Positions 11,201 to 27,512 are shown, counted from the stretch's first letter. The stretch is DNA of 64,000 nt from Mytilus californianus (GCF_021869535.1 NW_026262701.1:46441278-46505277), one strand, 5' to 3'. The notes: generated from the sequence alone by a model not told the origin. A program made the numbers and translations.

Positions 11201-14200
11201 CATATTGTCTGAGATAATCTTCTTTTCTGTAGATTCAGAGTTCACAAATGAGTAATACAACTGGATTGAAGCATAGAAACACAAATATTGACACATAAAA
11301 ACCTGTCAGATAGAAAGTCAGAATGCCACTTATGCATCAAAATTGAAAAAGCTATGAAATGCTTATTTTGACCATAAAATGCCAAAATTGGTCATTTTTG
11401 CAGAAATTCTATCAAATAAAAGTTTAAATCCTTTAGTTTTATGCTATTTAATAAATTGACACCATCAAATCATTCAGGGAAGTTGCCAAAGTACAGATTC
11501 TATATTTCCTGATTTCACCTCTTAGGTCCGAGTACACAGTTATTTCGTAGTGCATTTCTTTTAGACAATAAATGAAAATTAAAAAAATCCCACCTGCGCT
11601 TTCTCAATAATATTTTTACAGTGTGTTGTACTACTTTTGGGACAAATTATATCAAAATTATAGAAAACTTCATCGGCTCTAACTCAAAATATGGACAATT
11701 TCATGTTAAGGGGGTCTTCAAATCTTTTGACAGCTTGCGAAGTGCTAATTTTTAACATTTTTCAGCTGGACCAAATCACTACTTTACTTTAAAATTCATG
11801 ACCCAAATTTTTTTACAGTGTCATTTCACCCCCCTACTTACTATTTGAGTCATAAAACATGGAGAAATAAATTTGGAAGTGGTATAAAAAAAATCAACAA
11901 GTAACACACTGTCCACACTAGGGACTATATTCGTGGACAACGAAAATCAAAGGACGATAACTGTGTACCCGGACCTAATAGGGTAGAAAAAGTTGACCAA
12001 TCTTAATGAAACTTGGTATGACCAAAGCTTATTAAATTAATAAACTGCTTACAAAGTTTCATGGCAATAGGATATATATTATAGACAATATGACTAATTC
12101 TATATTCAACTTTGGGTGTTAAATTTAGACGGTAAAATTGAAAATTTTCAACTATCAACATTTGGGGCTTAAAAAATTAAGATTTTGCAAAAAAATACTT
12201 TTGAAATGCCTTAATATATAATATATTATGTATTAAAAGCAATAGAGTACTCATTTGATTTATCAGACTTATCATAATTATTAAAAAGTCAAATTTATAT
12301 GAGCCTATGGCTAAAAATGGAGGTTTTCCAATGAAGGGGGGCCTTACATAAAGATGTAATATTTTCCAGCAATTTTAAATTTGTAAAGCTTTTTGGTTAT
12401 AAATAATCCTTACATATGTATTTAATGTACTTTAAATGGAAAGAAAACTTACAAATAACATATCACATTAGTTTAAAAGGGTCTTAGGCCAAGTAAGACT
12501 GAAAATAATTTAGGGTCAATTTAGGCTGTATCACATATTTACATTTAAAAATGCATATTGAAGCTATAGGAAATAAAATTTTTTGTCTGTTCTATCATTT
12601 CTATACTCAGGTGACATGATACAATAAATCTGAGCACAAAAAGACTCTTGCATTCAACTTTTTTTGCAGACAGTATGGTCTGATACAAAGATTTTTCACT
12701 TTTTAGTGAAAAACATGCATGCAATTTTAGTCTCAATAGGCTTATATTTGAACCACTTGCTATCCTACAGAAGAAAAGAAAGATATTATGTGACATAAAA
12801 CAGGTACAACAGACATTGTTAAGTGCTTTTTATACACATTTAGTGAGGTCTTTATAATGGACTTCAACTTTTATGTTCCAAGCTCCTCACATTTAACTTG
12901 ATCCAAACAGGGCGTTAGACGAGGATCATATATACAACACATTTTTCACATATTGTCTGAGATAATCTTCTTTTCTGTAGATTCAGAGTTCACAAATGAG
13001 TAATACAACTGGATTGAAGCATAGAAACACAAATATTGACACATAAAAACCTGTCAGATAGAAAGTCAGAATGCCACTTATGCATCAAAATTGAAAAAGC
13101 TATGAAATGCTTATTTTGACCATAAAATGCCAAAATTGGTCATTTTTGCAGAAATTCTATCAAATAAAAGTTTAAATCCTTTAGTTTTATGCTATTTAAT
13201 AAATTGACACCATCAAATCATTCAGGGAAGTTGCCAAAGTACAGATTCTATATTTCCTGATTTCACCTCTTAGGTCCGAGTACACAGTTATTTCGTAGTG
13301 CATTTCTTTTAGACAATAAATGAAAATTAAAAAAATCCCACCTGCGCTTTCTCAATAATATTTTTACAGTGTGTTGTACTACTTTTGGGACAAATTATAT
13401 CAAAATTATAGAAAACTTCATCGGCTCTAACTCAAAATATGGACAATTTCATGTTAAGGGGGTCTTCAAATCTTTTGACAGCTTGCGAAGTGCTAATTTT
13501 TAACATTTTTCAGCTGGACCAAATCACTACTTTACTTTAAAATTCATGACCCAAATTTTTTTACAGTGTCATTTCACCCCCCTACTTACTATTTGAGTCA
13601 TAAAACATGGAGAAATAAATTTGGAAGTGGTATAAAAAAAATCAACAAGTAACACACTGTCCACACTAGGGACTATATTCGTGGACAACGAAAATCAAAG
13701 GACGATAACTGTGTACCCGGACCTAATAGGGTAGAAAAAGTTGACCAATCTTAATGAAACTTGGTATGACCAAAGCTTATTAAATTAATAAACTGCTTAC
13801 AAAGTTTCATGGCAATAGGATATATATTATAGACAATATGACTAATTCTATATTCAACTTTGGGTGTTAAATTTAGACGGTAAAATTGAAAATTTTCAAC
13901 TATCAACATTTGGGGCTTAAAAAATTAAGATTTTGCAAAAAAATACTTTTGAAATGCCTTAATATATAATATATTATGTATTAAAAGCAATAGAGTACTC
14001 ATTTGATTTATCAGACTTATCATAATTATTAAAAAGTCAAATTTATATGAGCCTATGGCTAAAAATGGAGGTTTTCCAATGAAGGGGGGCCTTACATAAA
14101 GATGTAATATTTTCCAGCAATTTTAAATTTGTAAAGCTTTTTGGTTATAAATAATCCTTACATATGTATTTAATGTACTTTAAATGGAAAGAAAACTTAC

Positions 14201-17200
14201 AAATAACATATCACATTAGTTTAAAAGGGTCTTAGGCCAAGTAAGACTGAAAATAATTTAGGGTCAATTTAGGCTGTATCACATATTTACATTTAAAAAT
14301 GCATATTGAAGCTATAGGAAATAAAATTTTTTGTCTGTTCTATCATTTCTATACTCAGGTGACATGATACAATAAATCTGAGCACAAAAAGACTCTTGCA
14401 TTCAACTTTTTTTGCAGACAGTATGGTCTGATACAAAGATTTTTCACTTTTTAGTGAAAAACATGCATGCAATTTTAGTCTCAATAGGCTTATATTTGAA
14501 CCACTTGCTATCCTACAGAAGAAAAGAAAGATATTATGTGACATAAAACAGGTACAACAGACATTGTTAAGTGCTTTTTATACACATTTAGTGAGGTCTT
14601 TATAATGGACTTCAACTTTTATGTTCCAAGCTCCTCACATTTAACTTGATCCAAACAGGGCGTTAGACGAGGATCATATATACAACACATTTTTCACATA
14701 TTGTCTGAGATAATCTTCTTTTCTGTAGATTCAGAGTTCACAAATGAGTAATACAACTGGATTGAAGCATAGAAACACAAATATTGACACATAAAAACCT
14801 GTCAGATAGAAAGTCAGAATGCCACTTATGCATCAAAATTGAAAAAGCTATGAAATGCTTATTTTGACCATAAAATGCCAAAATTGGTCATTTTTGCAGA
14901 AATTCTATCAAATAAAAGTTTAAATCCTTTAGTTTTATGCTATTTAATAAATTGACACCATCAAATCATTCAGGGAAGTTGCCAAAGTACAGATTCTATA
15001 TTTCCTGATTTCACCTCTTAGGTCCGAGTACACAGTTATTTCGTAGTGCATTTCTTTTAGACAATAAATGAAAATTAAAAAAATCCCACCTGCGCTTTCT
15101 CAATAATATTTTTACAGTGTGTTGTACTACTTTTGGGACAAATTATATCAAAATTATAGAAAACTTCATCGGCTCTAACTCAAAATATGGACAATTTCAT
15201 GTTAAGGGGGTCTTCAAATCTTTTGACAGCTTGCGAAGTGCTAATTTTTAACATTTTTCAGCTGGACCAAATCACTACTTTACTTTAAAATTCATGACCC
15301 AAATTTTTTTACAGTGTCATTTCACCCCCCTACTTACTATTTGAGTCATAAAACATGGAGAAATAAATTTGGAAGTGGTATAAAAAAAATCAACAAGTAA
15401 CACACTGTCCACACTAGGGACTATATTCGTGGACAACGAAAATCAAAGGACGATAACTGTGTACCCGGACCTAATAGGGTAGAAAAAGTTGACCAATCTT
15501 AATGAAACTTGGTATGACCAAAGCTTATTAAATTAATAAACTGCTTACAAAGTTTCATGGCAATAGGATATATATTATAGACAATATGACTAATTCTATA
15601 TTCAACTTTGGGTGTTAAATTTAGACGGTAAAATTGAAAATTTTCAACTATCAACATTTGGGGCTTAAAAAATTAAGATTTTGCAAAAAAATACTTTTGA
15701 AATGCCTTAATATATAATATATTATGTATTAAAAGCAATAGAGTACTCATTTGATTTATCAGACTTATCATAATTATTAAAAAGTCAAATTTATATGAGC
15801 CTATGGCTAAAAATGGAGGTTTTCCAATGAAGGGGGGCCTTACATAAAGATGTAATATTTTCCAGCAATTTTAAATTTGTAAAGCTTTTTGGTTATAAAT
15901 AATCCTTACATATGTATTTAATGTACTTTAAATGGAAAGAAAACTTACAAATAACATATCACATTAGTTTAAAAGGGTCTTAGGCCAAGTAAGACTGAAA
16001 ATAATTTAGGGTCAATTTAGGCTGTATCACATATTTACATTTAAAAATGCATATTGAAGCTATAGGAAATAAAATTTTTTGTCTGTTCTATCATTTCTAT
16101 ACTCAGGTGACATGATACAATAAATCTGAGCACAAAAAGACTCTTGCATTCAACTTTTTTTGCAGACAGTATGGTCTGATACAAAGATTTTTCACTTTTT
16201 AGTGAAAAACATGCATGCAATTTTAGTCTCAATAGGCTTATATTTGAACCACTTGCTATCCTACAGAAGAAAAGAAAGATATTATGTGACATAAAACAGG
16301 TACAACAGACATTGTTAAGTGCTTTTTATACACATTTAGTGAGGTCTTTATAATGGACTTCAACTTTTATGTTCCAAGCTCCTCACATTTAACTTGATCC
16401 AAACAGGGCGTTAGACGAGGATCATATATACAACACATTTTTCACATATTGTCTGAGATAATCTTCTTTTCTGTAGATTCAGAGTTCACAAATGAGTAAT
16501 ACAACTGGATTGAAGCATAGAAACACAAATATTGACACATAAAAACCTGTCAGATAGAAAGTCAGAATGCCACTTATGCATCAAAATTGAAAAAGCTATG
16601 AAATGCTTATTTTGACCATAAAATGCCAAAATTGGTCATTTTTGCAGAAATTCTATCAAATAAAAGTTTAAATCCTTTAGTTTTATGCTATTTAATAAAT
16701 TGACACCATCAAATCATTCAGGGAAGTTGCCAAAGTACAGATTCTATATTTCCTGATTTCACCTCTTAGGTCCGAGTACACAGTTATTTCGTAGTGCATT
16801 TCTTTTAGACAATAAATGAAAATTAAAAAAATCCCACCTGCGCTTTCTCAATAATATTTTTACAGTGTGTTGTACTACTTTTGGGACAAATTATATCAAA
16901 ATTATAGAAAACTTCATCGGCTCTAACTCAAAATATGGACAATTTCATGTTAAGGGGGTCTTCAAATCTTTTGACAGCTTGCGAAGTGCTAATTTTTAAC
17001 ATTTTTCAGCTGGACCAAATCACTACTTTACTTTAAAATTCATGACCCAAATTTTTTTACAGTGTCATTTCACCCCCCTACTTACTATTTGAGTCATAAA
17101 ACATGGAGAAATAAATTTGGAAGTGGTATAAAAAAAATCAACAAGTAACACACTGTCCACACTAGGGACTATATTCGTGGACAACGAAAATCAAAGGACG

Positions 17201-20200
17201 ATAACTGTGTACCCGGACCTAATAGGGTAGAAAAAGTTGACCAATCTTAATGAAACTTGGTATGACCAAAGCTTATTAAATTAATAAACTGCTTACAAAG
17301 TTTCATGGCAATAGGATATATATTATAGACAATATGACTAATTCTATATTCAACTTTGGGTGTTAAATTTAGACGGTAAAATTGAAAATTTTCAACTATC
17401 AACATTTGGGGCTTAAAAAATTAAGATTTTGCAAAAAAATACTTTTGAAATGCCTTAATATATAATATATTATGTATTAAAAGCAATAGAGTACTCATTT
17501 GATTTATCAGACTTATCATAATTATTAAAAAGTCAAATTTATATGAGCCTATGGCTAAAAATGGAGGTTTTCCAATGAAGGGGGGCCTTACATAAAGATG
17601 TAATATTTTCCAGCAATTTTAAATTTGTAAAGCTTTTTGGTTATAAATAATCCTTACATATGTATTTAATGTACTTTAAATGGAAAGAAAACTTACAAAT
17701 AACATATCACATTAGTTTAAAAGGGTCTTAGGCCAAGTAAGACTGAAAATAATTTAGGGTCAATTTAGGCTGTATCACATATTTACATTTAAAAATGCAT
17801 ATTGAAGCTATAGGAAATAAAATTTTTTGTCTGTTCTATCATTTCTATACTCAGGTGACATGATACAATAAATCTGAGCACAAAAAGACTCTTGCATTCA
17901 ACTTTTTTTGCAGACAGTATGGTCTGATACAAAGATTTTTCACTTTTTAGTGAAAAACATGCATGCAATTTTAGTCTCAATAGGCTTATATTTGAACCAC
18001 TTGCTATCCTACAGAAGAAAAGAAAGATATTATGTGACATAAAACAGGTACAACAGACATTGTTAAGTGCTTTTTATACACATTTAGTGAGGTCTTTATA
18101 ATGGACTTCAACTTTTATGTTCCAAGCTCCTCACATTTAACTTGATCCAAACAGGGCGTTAGACGAGGATCATATATACAACACATTTTTCACATATTGT
18201 CTGAGATAATCTTCTTTTCTGTAGATTCAGAGTTCACAAATGAGTAATACAACTGGATTGAAGCATAGAAACACAAATATTGACACATAAAAACCTGTCA
18301 GATAGAAAGTCAGAATGCCACTTATGCATCAAAATTGAAAAAGCTATGAAATGCTTATTTTGACCATAAAATGCCAAAATTGGTCATTTTTGCAGAAATT
18401 CTATCAAATAAAAGTTTAAATCCTTTAGTTTTATGCTATTTAATAAATTGACACCATCAAATCATTCAGGGAAGTTGCCAAAGTACAGATTCTATATTTC
18501 CTGATTTCACCTCTTAGGTCCGAGTACACAGTTATTTCGTAGTGCATTTCTTTTAGACAATAAATGAAAATTAAAAAAATCCCACCTGCGCTTTCTCAAT
18601 AATATTTTTACAGTGTGTTGTACTACTTTTGGGACAAATTATATCAAAATTATAGAAAACTTCATCGGCTCTAACTCAAAATATGGACAATTTCATGTTA
18701 AGGGGGTCTTCAAATCTTTTGACAGCTTGCGAAGTGCTAATTTTTAACATTTTTCAGCTGGACCAAATCACTACTTTACTTTAAAATTCATGACCCAAAT
18801 TTTTTTACAGTGTCATTTCACCCCCCTACTTACTATTTGAGTCATAAAACATGGAGAAATAAATTTGGAAGTGGTATAAAAAAAATCAACAAGTAACACA
18901 CTGTCCACACTAGGGACTATATTCGTGGACAACGAAAATCAAAGGACGATAACTGTGTACCCGGACCTAATAGGGTAGAAAAAGTTGACCAATCTTAATG
19001 AAACTTGGTATGACCAAAGCTTATTAAATTAATAAACTGCTTACAAAGTTTCATGGCAATAGGATATATATTATAGACAATATGACTAATTCTATATTCA
19101 ACTTTGGGTGTTAAATTTAGACGGTAAAATTGAAAATTTTCAACTATCAACATTTGGGGCTTAAAAAATTAAGATTTTGCAAAAAAATACTTTTGAAATG
19201 CCTTAATATATAATATATTATGTATTAAAAGCAATAGAGTACTCATTTGATTTATCAGACTTATCATAATTATTAAAAAGTCAAATTTATATGAGCCTAT
19301 GGCTAAAAATGGAGGTTTTCCAATGAAGGGGGGCCTTACATAAAGATGTAATATTTTCCAGCAATTTTAAATTTGTAAAGCTTTTTGGTTATAAATAATC
19401 CTTACATATGTATTTAATGTACTTTAAATGGAAAGAAAACTTACAAATAACATATCACATTAGTTTAAAAGGGTCTTAGGCCAAGTAAGACTGAAAATAA
19501 TTTAGGGTCAATTTAGGCTGTATCACATATTTACATTTAAAAATGCATATTGAAGCTATAGGAAATAAAATTTTTTGTCTGTTCTATCATTTCTATACTC
19601 AGGTGACATGATACAATAAATCTGAGCACAAAAAGACTCTTGCATTCAACTTTTTTTGCAGACAGTATGGTCTGATACAAAGATTTTTCACTTTTTAGTG
19701 AAAAACATGCATGCAATTTTAGTCTCAATAGGCTTATATTTGAACCACTTGCTATCCTACAGAAGAAAAGAAAGATATTATGTGACATAAAACAGGTACA
19801 ACAGACATTGTTAAGTGCTTTTTATACACATTTAGTGAGGTCTTTATAATGGACTTCAACTTTTATGTTCCAAGCTCCTCACATTTAACTTGATCCAAAC
19901 AGGGCGTTAGACGAGGATCATATATACAACACATTTTTCACATATTGTCTGAGATAATCTTCTTTTCTGTAGATTCAGAGTTCACAAATGAGTAATACAA
20001 CTGGATTGAAGCATAGAAACACAAATATTGACACATAAAAACCTGTCAGATAGAAAGTCAGAATGCCACTTATGCATCAAAATTGAAAAAGCTATGAAAT
20101 GCTTATTTTGACCATAAAATGCCAAAATTGGTCATTTTTGCAGAAATTCTATCAAATAAAAGTTTAAATCCTTTAGTTTTATGCTATTTAATAAATTGAC

Positions 20201-20976
20201 ACCATCAAATCATTCAGGGAAGTTGCCAAAGTACAGATTCTATATTTCCTGATTTCACCTCTTAGGTCCGAGTACACAGTTATTTCGTAGTGCATTTCTT
20301 TTAGACAATAAATGAAAATTAAAAAAATCCCACCTGCGCTTTCTCAATAATATTTTTACAGTGTGTTGTACTACTTTTGGGACAAATTATATCAAAATTA
20401 TAGAAAACTTCATCGGCTCTAACTCAAAATATGGACAATTTCATGTTAAGGGGGTCTTCAAATCTTTTGACAGCTTGCGAAGTGCTAATTTTTAACATTT
20501 TTCAGCTGGACCAAATCACTACTTTACTTTAAAATTCATGACCCAAATTTTTTTACAGTGTCATTTCACCCCCCTACTTACTATTTGAGTCATAAAACAT
20601 GGAGAAATAAATTTGGAAGTGGTATAAAAAAAATCAACAAGTAACACACTGTCCACACTAGGGACTATATTCGTGGACAACGAAAATCAAAGGACGATAA
20701 CTGTGTACCCGGACCTAATAGGGTAGAAAAAGTTGACCAATCTTAATGAAACTTGGTATGACCAAAGCTTATTAAATTAATAAACTGCTTACAAAGTTTC
20801 ATGGCAATAGGATATATATTATAGACAATATGACTAATTCTATATTCAACTTTGGGTGTTAAATTTAGACGGTAAAATTGAAAATTTTCAACTATCAACA
20901 TTTGGGGCTTAAAAAATTAAGATTTTGCAAAAAAATACTTTTGAAATGCCTTAATATATAATATATTATGTATTAA

Positions 20977-22268
20977 AAGCAATAGAGTACTCATTTGATT
21001 TATCAGACTTATCATAATTATTAAAAAGTCAAATTTATATGAGCCTATGGCTAAAAATGGAGGTTTTCCAATGAAGGGGGGCCTTACATAAAGATGTAAT
21101 ATTTTCCAGCAATTTTAAATTTGTAAAGCTTTTTGGTTATAAATAATCCTTACATATGTATTTAATGTACTTTAAATGGAAAGAAAACTTACAAATAACA
21201 TATCACATTAGTTTAAAAGGGTCTTAGGCCAAGTAAGACTGAAAATAATTTAGGGTCAATTTAGGCTGTATCACATATTTACATTTAAAAATGCATATTG
21301 AAGCTATAGGAAATAAAATTTTTTGTCTGTTCTATCATTTCTATACTCAGGTGACATGATACAATAAATCTGAGCACAAAAAGACTCTTGCATTCAACTT
21401 TTTTTGCAGACAGTATGGTCTGATACAAAGATTTTTCACTTTTTAGTGAAAAACATGCATGCAATTTTAGTCTCAATAGGCTTATATTTGAACCACTTGC
21501 TATCCTACAGAAGAAAAGAAAGATATTATGTGACATAAAACAGGTACAACAGACATTGTTAAGTGCTTTTTATACACATTTAGTGAGGTCTTTATAATGG
21601 ACTTCAACTTTTATGTTCCAAGCTCCTCACATTTAACTTGATCCAAACAGGGCGTTAGACGAGGATCATATATACAACACATTTTTCACATATTGTCTGA
21701 GATAATCTTCTTTTCTGTAGATTCAGAGTTCACAAATGAGTAATACAACTGGATTGAAGCATAGAAACACAAATATTGACACATAAAAACCTGTCAGATA
21801 GAAAGTCAGAATGCCACTTATGCATCAAAATTGAAAAAGCTATGAAATGCTTATTTTGACCATAAAATGCCAAAATTGGTCATTTTTGCAGAAATTCTAT
21901 CAAATAAAAGTTTAAATCCTTTAGTTTTATGCTATTTAATAAATTGACACCATCAAATCATTCAGGGAAGTTGCCAAAGTACAGATTCTATATTTCCTGA
22001 TTTCACCTCTTAGGGTAGAAAAAGTTGACCAATCTTAATGAAACTTGGTATGACCAAAGCTTATTAAATTAATAAACTGCTTACAAAGTTTCATGGCAAT
22101 AGGATATATATTATAGACAATATGACTAATTCTATATTCAACTTTGGGTGTTAAATTTAGACGGTAAAATTGAAAATTTTCAACTATCAACATTTGGGGC
22201 TTAAAAAATTAAGATTTTGCAAAAAAATACTTTTGAAATGCCTTAATATATAATATATTATGTATTAA
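20977..22268. repeat. Array A unit 13, element-less 1292-bp unit
   Basis: Spacing between equivalent sites here is 1292 bp in place of 1748, a loss of 456 bp. The join at 22011-22014 reads CACCTCTTAGGGTAGAAA, where full units have CTCTTAGGTCC on the left and GGACCTAATAGGGTAG on the right. The missing piece is the whole inverted-repeat element plus five flanking bases, leaving a single TA (or a single TAGG). I saw no other difference from the consensus in this unit, so the loss is recent relative to homogenisation of the array. Both precise element loss and deletion between two TAGG copies 456 bp apart fit the bases. Confidence 0.93.
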
Positions 22269-25200
22269 AAGCAATAGAGTACTCATTTGATTTATCAGAC
22301 TTATCATAATTATTAAAAAGTCAAATTTATATGAGCCTATGGCTAAAAATGGAGGTTTTCCAATGAAGGGGGGCCTTACATAAAGATGTAATATTTTCCA
22401 GCAATTTTAAATTTGTAAAGCTTTTTGGTTATAAATAATCCTTACATATGTATTTAATGTACTTTAAATGGAAAGAAAACTTACAAATAACATATCACAT
22501 TAGTTTAAAAGGGTCTTAGGCCAAGTAAGACTGAAAATAATTTAGGGTCAATTTAGGCTGTATCACATATTTACATTTAAAAATGCATATTGAAGCTATA
22601 GGAAATAAAATTTTTTGTCTGTTCTATCATTTCTATACTCAGGTGACATGATACAATAAATCTGAGCACAAAAAGACTCTTGCATTCAACTTTTTTTGCA
22701 GACAGTATGGTCTGATACAAAGATTTTTCACTTTTTAGTGAAAAACATGCATGCAATTTTAGTCTCAATAGGCTTATATTTGAACCACTTGCTATCCTAC
22801 AGAAGAAAAGAAAGATATTATGTGACATAAAACAGGTACAACAGACATTGTTAAGTGCTTTTTATACACATTTAGTGAGGTCTTTATAATGGACTTCAAC
22901 TTTTATGTTCCAAGCTCCTCACATTTAACTTGATCCAAACAGGGCGTTAGACGAGGATCATATATACAACACATTTTTCACATATTGTCTGAGATAATCT
23001 TCTTTTCTGTAGATTCAGAGTTCACAAATGAGTAATACAACTGGATTGAAGCATAGAAACACAAATATTGACACATAAAAACCTGTCAGATAGAAAGTCA
23101 GAATGCCACTTATGCATCAAAATTGAAAAAGCTATGAAATGCTTATTTTGACCATAAAATGCCAAAATTGGTCATTTTTGCAGAAATTCTATCAAATAAA
23201 AGTTTAAATCCTTTAGTTTTATGCTATTTAATAAATTGACACCATCAAATCATTCAGGGAAGTTGCCAAAGTACAGATTCTATATTTCCTGATTTCACCT
23301 CTTAGGTCCGAGTACACAGTTATTTCGTAGTGCATTTCTTTTAGACAATAAATGAAAATTAAAAAAATCCCACCTGCGCTTTCTCAATAATATTTTTACA
23401 GTGTGTTGTACTACTTTTGGGACAAATTATATCAAAATTATAGAAAACTTCATCGGCTCTAACTCAAAATATGGACAATTTCATGTTAAGGGGGTCTTCA
23501 AATCTTTTGACAGCTTGCGAAGTGCTAATTTTTAACATTTTTCAGCTGGACCAAATCACTACTTTACTTTAAAATTCATGACCCAAATTTTTTTACAGTG
23601 TCATTTCACCCCCCTACTTACTATTTGAGTCATAAAACATGGAGAAATAAATTTGGAAGTGGTATAAAAAAAATCAACAAGTAACACACTGTCCACACTA
23701 GGGACTATATTCGTGGACAACGAAAATCAAAGGACGATAACTGTGTACCCGGACCTAATAGGGTAGAAAAAGTTGACCAATCTTAATGAAACTTGGTATG
23801 ACCAAAGCTTATTAAATTAATAAACTGCTTACAAAGTTTCATGGCAATAGGATATATATTATAGACAATATGACTAATTCTATATTCAACTTTGGGTGTT
23901 AAATTTAGACGGTAAAATTGAAAATTTTCAACTATCAACATTTGGGGCTTAAAAAATTAAGATTTTGCAAAAAAATACTTTTGAAATGCCTTAATATATA
24001 ATATATTATGTATTAAAAGCAATAGAGTACTCATTTGATTTATCAGACTTATCATAATTATTAAAAAGTCAAATTTATATGAGCCTATGGCTAAAAATGG
24101 AGGTTTTCCAATGAAGGGGGGCCTTACATAAAGATGTAATATTTTCCAGCAATTTTAAATTTGTAAAGCTTTTTGGTTATAAATAATCCTTACATATGTA
24201 TTTAATGTACTTTAAATGGAAAGAAAACTTACAAATAACATATCACATTAGTTTAAAAGGGTCTTAGGCCAAGTAAGACTGAAAATAATTTAGGGTCAAT
24301 TTAGGCTGTATCACATATTTACATTTAAAAATGCATATTGAAGCTATAGGAAATAAAATTTTTTGTCTGTTCTATCATTTCTATACTCAGGTGACATGAT
24401 ACAATAAATCTGAGCACAAAAAGACTCTTGCATTCAACTTTTTTTGCAGACAGTATGGTCTGATACAAAGATTTTTCACTTTTTAGTGAAAAACATGCAT
24501 GCAATTTTAGTCTCAATAGGCTTATATTTGAACCACTTGCTATCCTACAGAAGAAAAGAAAGATATTATGTGACATAAAACAGGTACAACAGACATTGTT
24601 AAGTGCTTTTTATACACATTTAGTGAGGTCTTTATAATGGACTTCAACTTTTATGTTCCAAGCTCCTCACATTTAACTTGATCCAAACAGGGCGTTAGAC
24701 GAGGATCATATATACAACACATTTTTCACATATTGTCTGAGATAATCTTCTTTTCTGTAGATTCAGAGTTCACAAATGAGTAATACAACTGGATTGAAGC
24801 ATAGAAACACAAATATTGACACATAAAAACCTGTCAGATAGAAAGTCAGAATGCCACTTATGCATCAAAATTGAAAAAGCTATGAAATGCTTATTTTGAC
24901 CATAAAATGCCAAAATTGGTCATTTTTGCAGAAATTCTATCAAATAAAAGTTTAAATCCTTTAGTTTTATGCTATTTAATAAATTGACACCATCAAATCA
25001 TTCAGGGAAGTTGCCAAAGTACAGATTCTATATTTCCTGATTTCACCTCTTAGGTCCGAGTACACAGTTATTTCGTAGTGCATTTCTTTTAGACAATAAA
25101 TGAAAATTAAAAAAATCCCACCTGCGCTTTCTCAATAATATTTTTACAGTGTGTTGTACTACTTTTGGGACAAATTATATCAAAATTATAGAAAACTTCA

Positions 25201-27512
25201 TCGGCTCTAACTCAAAATATGGACAATTTCATGTTAAGGGGGTCTTCAAATCTTTTGACAGCTTGCGAAGTGCTAATTTTTAACATTTTTCAGCTGGACC
25301 AAATCACTACTTTACTTTAAAATTCATGACCCAAATTTTTTTACAGTGTCATTTCACCCCCCTACTTACTATTTGAGTCATAAAACATGGAGAAATAAAT
25401 TTGGAAGTGGTATAAAAAAAATCAACAAGTAACACACTGTCCACACTAGGGACTATATTCGTGGACAACGAAAATCAAAGGACGATAACTGTGTACCCGG
25501 ACCTAATAGGGTAGAAAAAGTTGACCAATCTTAATGAAACTTGGTATGACCAAAGCTTATTAAATTAATAAACTGCTTACAAAGTTTCATGGCAATAGGA
25601 TATATATTATAGACAATATGACTAATTCTATATTCAACTTTGGGTGTTAAATTTAGACGGTAAAATTGAAAATTTTCAACTATCAACATTTGGGGCTTAA
25701 AAAATTAAGATTTTGCAAAAAAATACTTTTGAAATGCCTTAATATATAATATATTATGTATTAAAAGCAATAGAGTACTCATTTGATTTATCAGACTTAT
25801 CATAATTATTAAAAAGTCAAATTTATATGAGCCTATGGCTAAAAATGGAGGTTTTCCAATGAAGGGGGGCCTTACATAAAGATGTAATATTTTCCAGCAA
25901 TTTTAAATTTGTAAAGCTTTTTGGTTATAAATAATCCTTACATATGTATTTAATGTACTTTAAATGGAAAGAAAACTTACAAATAACATATCACATTAGT
26001 TTAAAAGGGTCTTAGGCCAAGTAAGACTGAAAATAATTTAGGGTCAATTTAGGCTGTATCACATATTTACATTTAAAAATGCATATTGAAGCTATAGGAA
26101 ATAAAATTTTTTGTCTGTTCTATCATTTCTATACTCAGGTGACATGATACAATAAATCTGAGCACAAAAAGACTCTTGCATTCAACTTTTTTTGCAGACA
26201 GTATGGTCTGATACAAAGATTTTTCACTTTTTAGTGAAAAACATGCATGCAATTTTAGTCTCAATAGGCTTATATTTGAACCACTTGCTATCCTACAGAA
26301 GAAAAGAAAGATATTATGTGACATAAAACAGGTACAACAGACATTGTTAAGTGCTTTTTATACACATTTAGTGAGGTCTTTATAATGGACTTCAACTTTT
26401 ATGTTCCAAGCTCCTCACATTTAACTTGATCCAAACAGGGCGTTAGACGAGGATCATATATACAACACATTTTTCACATATTGTCTGAGATAATCTTCTT
26501 TTCTGTAGATTCAGAGTTCACAAATGAGTAATACAACTGGATTGAAGCATAGAAACACAAATATTGACACATAAAAACCTGTCAGATAGAAAGTCAGAAT
26601 GCCACTTATGCATCAAAATTGAAAAAGCTATGAAATGCTTATTTTGACCATAAAATGCCAAAATTGGTCATTTTTGCAGAAATTCTATCAAATAAAAGTT
26701 TAAATCCTTTAGTTTTATGCTATTTAATAAATTGACACCATCAAATCATTCAGGGAAGTTGCCAAAGTACAGATTCTATATTTCCTGATTTCACCTCTTA
26801 GGTCCGAGTACACAGTTATTTCGTAGTGCATTTCTTTTAGACAATAAATGAAAATTAAAAAAATCCCACCTGCGCTTTCTCAATAATATTTTTACAGTGT
26901 GTTGTACTACTTTTGGGACAAATTATATCAAAATTATAGAAAACTTCATCGGCTCTAACTCAAAATATGGACAATTTCATGTTAAGGGGGTCTTCAAATC
27001 TTTTGACAGCTTGCGAAGTGCTAATTTTTAACATTTTTCAGCTGGACCAAATCACTACTTTACTTTAAAATTCATGACCCAAATTTTTTTACAGTGTCAT
27101 TTCACCCCCCTACTTACTATTTGAGTCATAAAACATGGAGAAATAAATTTGGAAGTGGTATAAAAAAAATCAACAAGTAACACACTGTCCACACTAGGGA
27201 CTATATTCGTGGACAACGAAAATCAAAGGACGATAACTGTGTACCCGGACCTAATAGGGTAGAAAAAGTTGACCAATCTTAATGAAACTTGGTATGACCA
27301 AAGCTTATTAAATTAATAAACTGCTTACAAAGTTTCATGGCAATAGGATATATATTATAGACAATATGACTAATTCTATATTCAACTTTGGGTGTTAAAT
27401 TTAGACGGTAAAATTGAAAATTTTCAACTATCAACATTTGGGGCTTAAAAAATTAAGATTTTGCAAAAAAATACTTTTGAAATGCCTTAATATATAATAT
27501 ATTATGTATTAA

